Assembly: GCA_012512795.1 (NCBI GenBank)
Contig: JAAZDL010000092.1
Location: 1 to 9,139, forward strand
DNA: 9,139 nucleotides
Direction: 5' to 3'
DNA from: Mycoplasmatota bacterium
Lineage (GTDB): Bacteria > Bacillota_I > Bacilli_A > RF39 > UBA660
Positions 7,177 to 9,139 of the stretch are shown here, piece by piece. Below the pieces are notes generated by a model. It had not been told where the DNA came from and made no database searches. It was given only the letters and a program-made list of their open reading frames with translations. The translations under genes and the position numbers were made by a program. The stretch's first letter is position 1; every line of letters begins with the position of its first letter.

Positions 7177-7788
7177 TTATACTTTCTCAGTAGATATTGT
7201 TTTTCTATCATCCCAAGCTTTTGAAATCATAACAGGATCAAGATATTCTATATCAGAACCCATAGGTATGCCATATGACAATCTTGAAATTTTAATTTTT
7301 TTGTTTTCTAATATTTTTTTTATATATAAAGATGTTATTTCTCCTTCGATAGATGGGTTAAGAGCTATTATAATTTCTTTAACATTGTTGTTTATTCTAT
7401 CATTAATTAACCCTGACAAATTCAAATCCTCAGGATTTTTTCCATCTATAGGAGAAATTAATCCATTTATTACATGATAGTATCCTTTATATTTTCCTGT
7501 TTTTTCAATAAAAAATACACTCTTTGAATCTTCTACTATACAAATAGTTGATTTTTCTCTTGTCTTATCATTACAGACTTCACATATATCATAATCTGAT
7601 ATACAACCACAAATAGAACAATTTTTAATATTTTTTTTAAAATCAATTAGCGCATTTGAAAGATTTTCAATTTCTTGAAATTCTTTTTCATATAATGAAT
7701 ATACGAATCTCTCCGCTGTTTTCTCTCCAACACCGGGTAAAATCGAAAAATTCTTAACTAACTTTTCGAAACTTTTTGGAAGATACAT
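7177..7788 (-). CDS. recR: Recombination mediator protein RecR
   Basis: A 203-residue RecR of normal length, part of the RecFOR pathway that helps load RecA on gapped, SSB-covered DNA. Domains: N-terminal helix-hairpin-helix (ILPGVGEKTAERF, 16-28), four-cysteine zinc finger (C57, C60, C69, C72, with an additional C62), Toprim domain (ICIVEDSKSVFFIE, 82-95, and ALNPSIEGE, 142-150), and the C-terminal segment with YGIPMGSDIEY (172-182) and PVMISKA. In the Toprim strand the normally acidic residue (VxDPKDV in B. subtilis) is Ser90. The ATG lies three bases after the ebfC stop. The only purine-rich stretch, GGGGGA, is about 13 bases upstream and so is poorly spaced; coupling to ebfC is likely. 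The dnaX-ybaB-recR order is one of the most conserved in bacteria. Confidence 0.97.
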   Translation of the reverse strand: MYLPKSFEKLVKNFSILPGVGEKTAERFVYSLYEKEFQEIENLSNALIDFKKNIKNCSICGCISDYDICEVCNDKTREKSTICIVEDSKSVFFIEKTGKYKGYYHVINGLISPIDGKNPEDLNLSGLINDRINNNVKEIIIALNPSIEGEITSLYIKKILENKKIKISRLSYGIPMGSDIEYLDPVMISKAWDDRKTISTEKV

Positions 7789-7791
7789 ATT

Positions 7792-8085
7792 CTAAAATAG
7801 TCCCCCAAGACCATTAGTATATTTTCCAAGTTTTTCATCTTTTTTATTTTTAATTTGATCTAAAACATCGTTAATTCCTACAAGTAAAATGTCTTCTAAA
7901 ATTTCTTTATCTTCTAAAATGTTTTCATTAATTATTTGTATTTTTTTAATTTTATTTTTTCCTGTTGCCTCAATTAAAATGTTACTATTTTCATAAGTAA
8001 ATATTGTTTCCTCTATTTCTTTTGTTATTTTTTCCATTTCGTTTTGTAATTTTTTAGCTTGAGCCATTAAATTTTGCATATTCAT
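7792..8085 (-). CDS. ebfC: Nucleoid-associated protein, YbaB/EbfC family
   Basis: A 97-residue member of the YbaB/EbfC family, small dimeric DNA-binding proteins of the nucleoid encoded between dnaX and recR in most bacteria (YaaK in B. subtilis). Typical features are the N-terminal helix MQNLMAQAKKLQNEMEK, a short beta-rich core with ILIEATGKNKIKKI in the middle, and a C-terminal helix ending in a glycine-rich GLGGLF tail. The ATG at 8085 is preceded by AAAGGG eight bases upstream, which overlaps the TGA stop of dnaX. A second ATG two codons later is an alternative start that would change little. It has no enzymatic motif; its target sequence cannot be predicted here. Confidence 0.95.
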   Translation of the reverse strand: MNMQNLMAQAKKLQNEMEKITKEIEETIFTYENSNILIEATGKNKIKKIQIINENILEDKEILEDILLVGINDVLDQIKNKKDEKLGKYTNGLGGLF

Positions 8086-8093
8086 GTTTTTTT

Positions 8094-8101
8094 CCCTTTC
8101 A
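8094..8101 (-). promoter_or_regulatory. ebfC ribosome binding site overlapping the dnaX stop codon
   Basis: The minus strand reads TGAAAGGG: the TGA ends dnaX, and AAAGGG serves ebfC with an eight-base spacer. The two genes are therefore likely coupled in translation. Confidence 0.6.
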
Positions 8102-9139
8102 ATTTATTTCGACGTAATCTTCGCCAAATATATCTTCAACAGTATTTTGAAGTACTGTTGACTTCTTATTTTTGTTTATTTGTGTATTATTTTCTGGAAT
8201 ATATTTATATTTTTTTCCTTCACTAATTGATAAAATATATTCTTTTTTTATTTCTTTCCAATCATCTGTGTTTACAGCTACTACAGCATATTTCTTGTTA
8301 AAAATAATTTTTAATAATTTTTGAATTTCTTCAATATTTTTTTCAAATAAAACTACTTCAAAATTGTTTTTAAATGTGAATAATATGTTTCTACCAGAAA
8401 CTACTTCAGGAACTCCTTTTAAAAGTAAACTTGAAATAGAATTATATTCTTTATTAGACAAGTATTCTTTTAGAATATGGTAATTATTAGCTAATTTATT
8501 TTTCAATTCTTTATCAGCTTCTGCAAGGGTATTATTTATTCTAGTTTTTTTATAAGATAAGTCTAGCCTTTCTTCTTTCTCATTTTTTATGCTTTCTTCT
8601 GATTTTACATTTATTTTTTCATCTTTTTCTTCTAAATGATCGTTCTTATCACTAAATATTAGTAACATTTTTATGAAATAAATTTCCATCAAAGTTTTTT
8701 GATTTGAGGTTTTTTTGAGAGAGTTAGAAAGTTCAAATAATATTTCAGAAATAATATTGCATTTTTCTATATCAACGTTTATATAATTATCAAGTTTTTT
8801 TTCATATTCTTTATCAAAGTAATTTGTAGTATTATTATAAATTATTATATTTCTAATTAACATCTGAAGTCTATCACATATATTAATAAAACTTTTTCCA
8901 TTTTCATACAAATTATCCAATATTTTTAAAGATTCTTTTATATTTGAAGAAATTATGTTATTCATTATTTCAAATATTTTTTCTTCTTTTATATCACCTA
9001 TTAAGTTATATACATCATCTAATTCAATCTCTTCTTTATTCATATTTAAAAGCTGATCAACAATATTAATCGCATCTCTAAGACCACCATCGCTTAAATT
9101 TGCTATTAATTTAATTACTTCTTCTGATAAGGTTTTTTC
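8099..9139 (-). CDS. dnaX: DNA polymerase III subunits gamma/tau (DnaX), C-terminal part (5' end outside window)
   Basis: The frame is open to the right edge, giving 346 residues that lack the N-terminal ATPase core. The first 32 residues (EKTLSEEVIKLIANLSDGGL and on) contain SDGGLRDAINIVDQ, the sensor-2 motif ending the AAA+ region of DnaX. Next comes the helical collar domain III (about fragment residues 33-165), through which DnaX oligomerises with delta and delta'. A highly charged, low-complexity linker follows (about 165-205), then a folded tau-type C-terminal region (about 215-310) and a short acidic tail, VEDIFGEDYVEIN. The tail region is the one that in other bacteria joins the loader to polymerase and the DnaB helicase. 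No slippery sequence for a gamma-producing frameshift is obvious in this part, so a full tau form is expected. dnaX is the first gene seen of the operon; its promoter lies outside. Confidence 0.95.
   Translation of the reverse strand, partial: EKTLSEEVIKLIANLSDGGLRDAINIVDQLLNMNKEEIELDDVYNLIGDIKEEKIFEIMNNIISSNIKESLKILDNLYENGKSFINICDRLQMLIRNIIIYNNTTNYFDKEYEKKLDNYINVDIEKCNIISEILFELSNSLKKTSNQKTLMEIYFIKMLLIFSDKNDHLEEKDEKINVKSEESIKNEKEERLDLSYKKTRINNTLAEADKELKNKLANNYHILKEYLSNKEYNSISSLLLKGVPEVVSGRNILFTFKNNFEVVLFEKNIEEIQKLLKIIFNKKYAVVAVNTDDWKEIKKEYILSISEGKKYKYIPENNTQINKNKKSTVLQNTVEDIFGEDYVEIN
8136..8161 (-). repeat. Nine-base perfect inverted repeat near the end of dnaX
   Basis: On the minus strand TCAACAGTA and TACTGTTGA flank an eight-base loop (CTTCAAAA). 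In mRNA this would form a nine-pair stem with three G-C pairs, ending 35 bases upstream of the dnaX stop. No U-run follows, so it is not an intrinsic terminator. It lies wholly within codons for STVLQNTVE. It may be chance in A+T-rich DNA or an RNA structure affecting the dnaX-ebfC junction. Confidence 0.5.

Noticed and set aside
7160..7477. Plus-strand open frame of 105 codons antisense to recR
   Set aside because: recR is certain on the other strand, and the antisense frame resembles no family I recognise.
8150..8260. Programmed frameshift in dnaX producing gamma
   Set aside because: A G-AAA-AAA run occurs in the GKKYK codons and the inverted repeat lies downstream, but the distance is too long and a product stopping there would not separate gamma from tau. 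No proper slippery heptamer lies next to the hairpin.
1..9139. Mollicutes genetic code (TGA as tryptophan)
   Set aside because: TGA ends mfd, trmN6, holB and dnaX at the expected family lengths, and the tryptophan codon checked in mfd is TGG.

Overview
The window is a very A+T-rich (roughly three quarters A+T by eye), gene-dense piece of a bacterial chromosome with every gene on the minus strand. All ten genes are housekeeping genes for DNA replication, DNA repair, RNA maturation and translation. Family content and order point to a low-GC Bacillota (Firmicutes) genome. TAA, TAG and TGA all serve as stops, and tryptophan is encoded by TGG (checked in mfd), so the standard bacterial code is used rather than the Mycoplasma code. 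The compact order and the missing neighbours suggest a streamlined lineage near Bacilli (for example RF39-like or another reduced gut/host-associated group). That placement is an inference and I cannot name a species.

In transcription order, right to left, the layout is: dnaX (8099-9139, 5' end outside the window), ebfC/ybaB, recR, holB, ricT, trmN6, rsmI, pth and mfd. Neighbouring genes either overlap by 4 to 23 bases or are separated by no more than 16 bases, so this looks like one long operon. After mfd comes a 53-base gap with a possible weak promoter and no terminator, then the 5' part of a tatD-family nuclease gene (1-253) running off the left edge. There are no gene-free stretches longer than this gap, and I see no RNA genes, mobile elements or CRISPR arrays.

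The genes fall into functional blocks. DnaX and HolB are two parts of the DNA polymerase III clamp loader. EbfC and RecR form the conserved dnaX-ybaB-recR block for nucleoid binding and recombinational repair. RicT is a subunit of the iron-sulfur Y-complex that affects RNase Y. TrmN6 and RsmI methylate tRNA and 16S rRNA. Pth recycles peptidyl-tRNA. Mfd couples transcription to nucleotide excision repair. The order is a condensed version of segments that lie separately near the origin in Bacillus subtilis (dnaX-yaaK-recR, holB-yaaT-yabA-yabB-yazA-yabC, pth-yabK-mfd), with tmk, yabA, yazA and the small sporulation genes absent.

I found no undescribed system. The points worth a second look are small: a TTG start for holB with a perfect ribosome binding site, a shortened HolB lacking its P-loop and zinc module, single substitutions in normally conserved motifs of RsmI and RecR, a 9-bp perfect inverted repeat at the end of dnaX, and coupled translation starts without ribosome binding sites.
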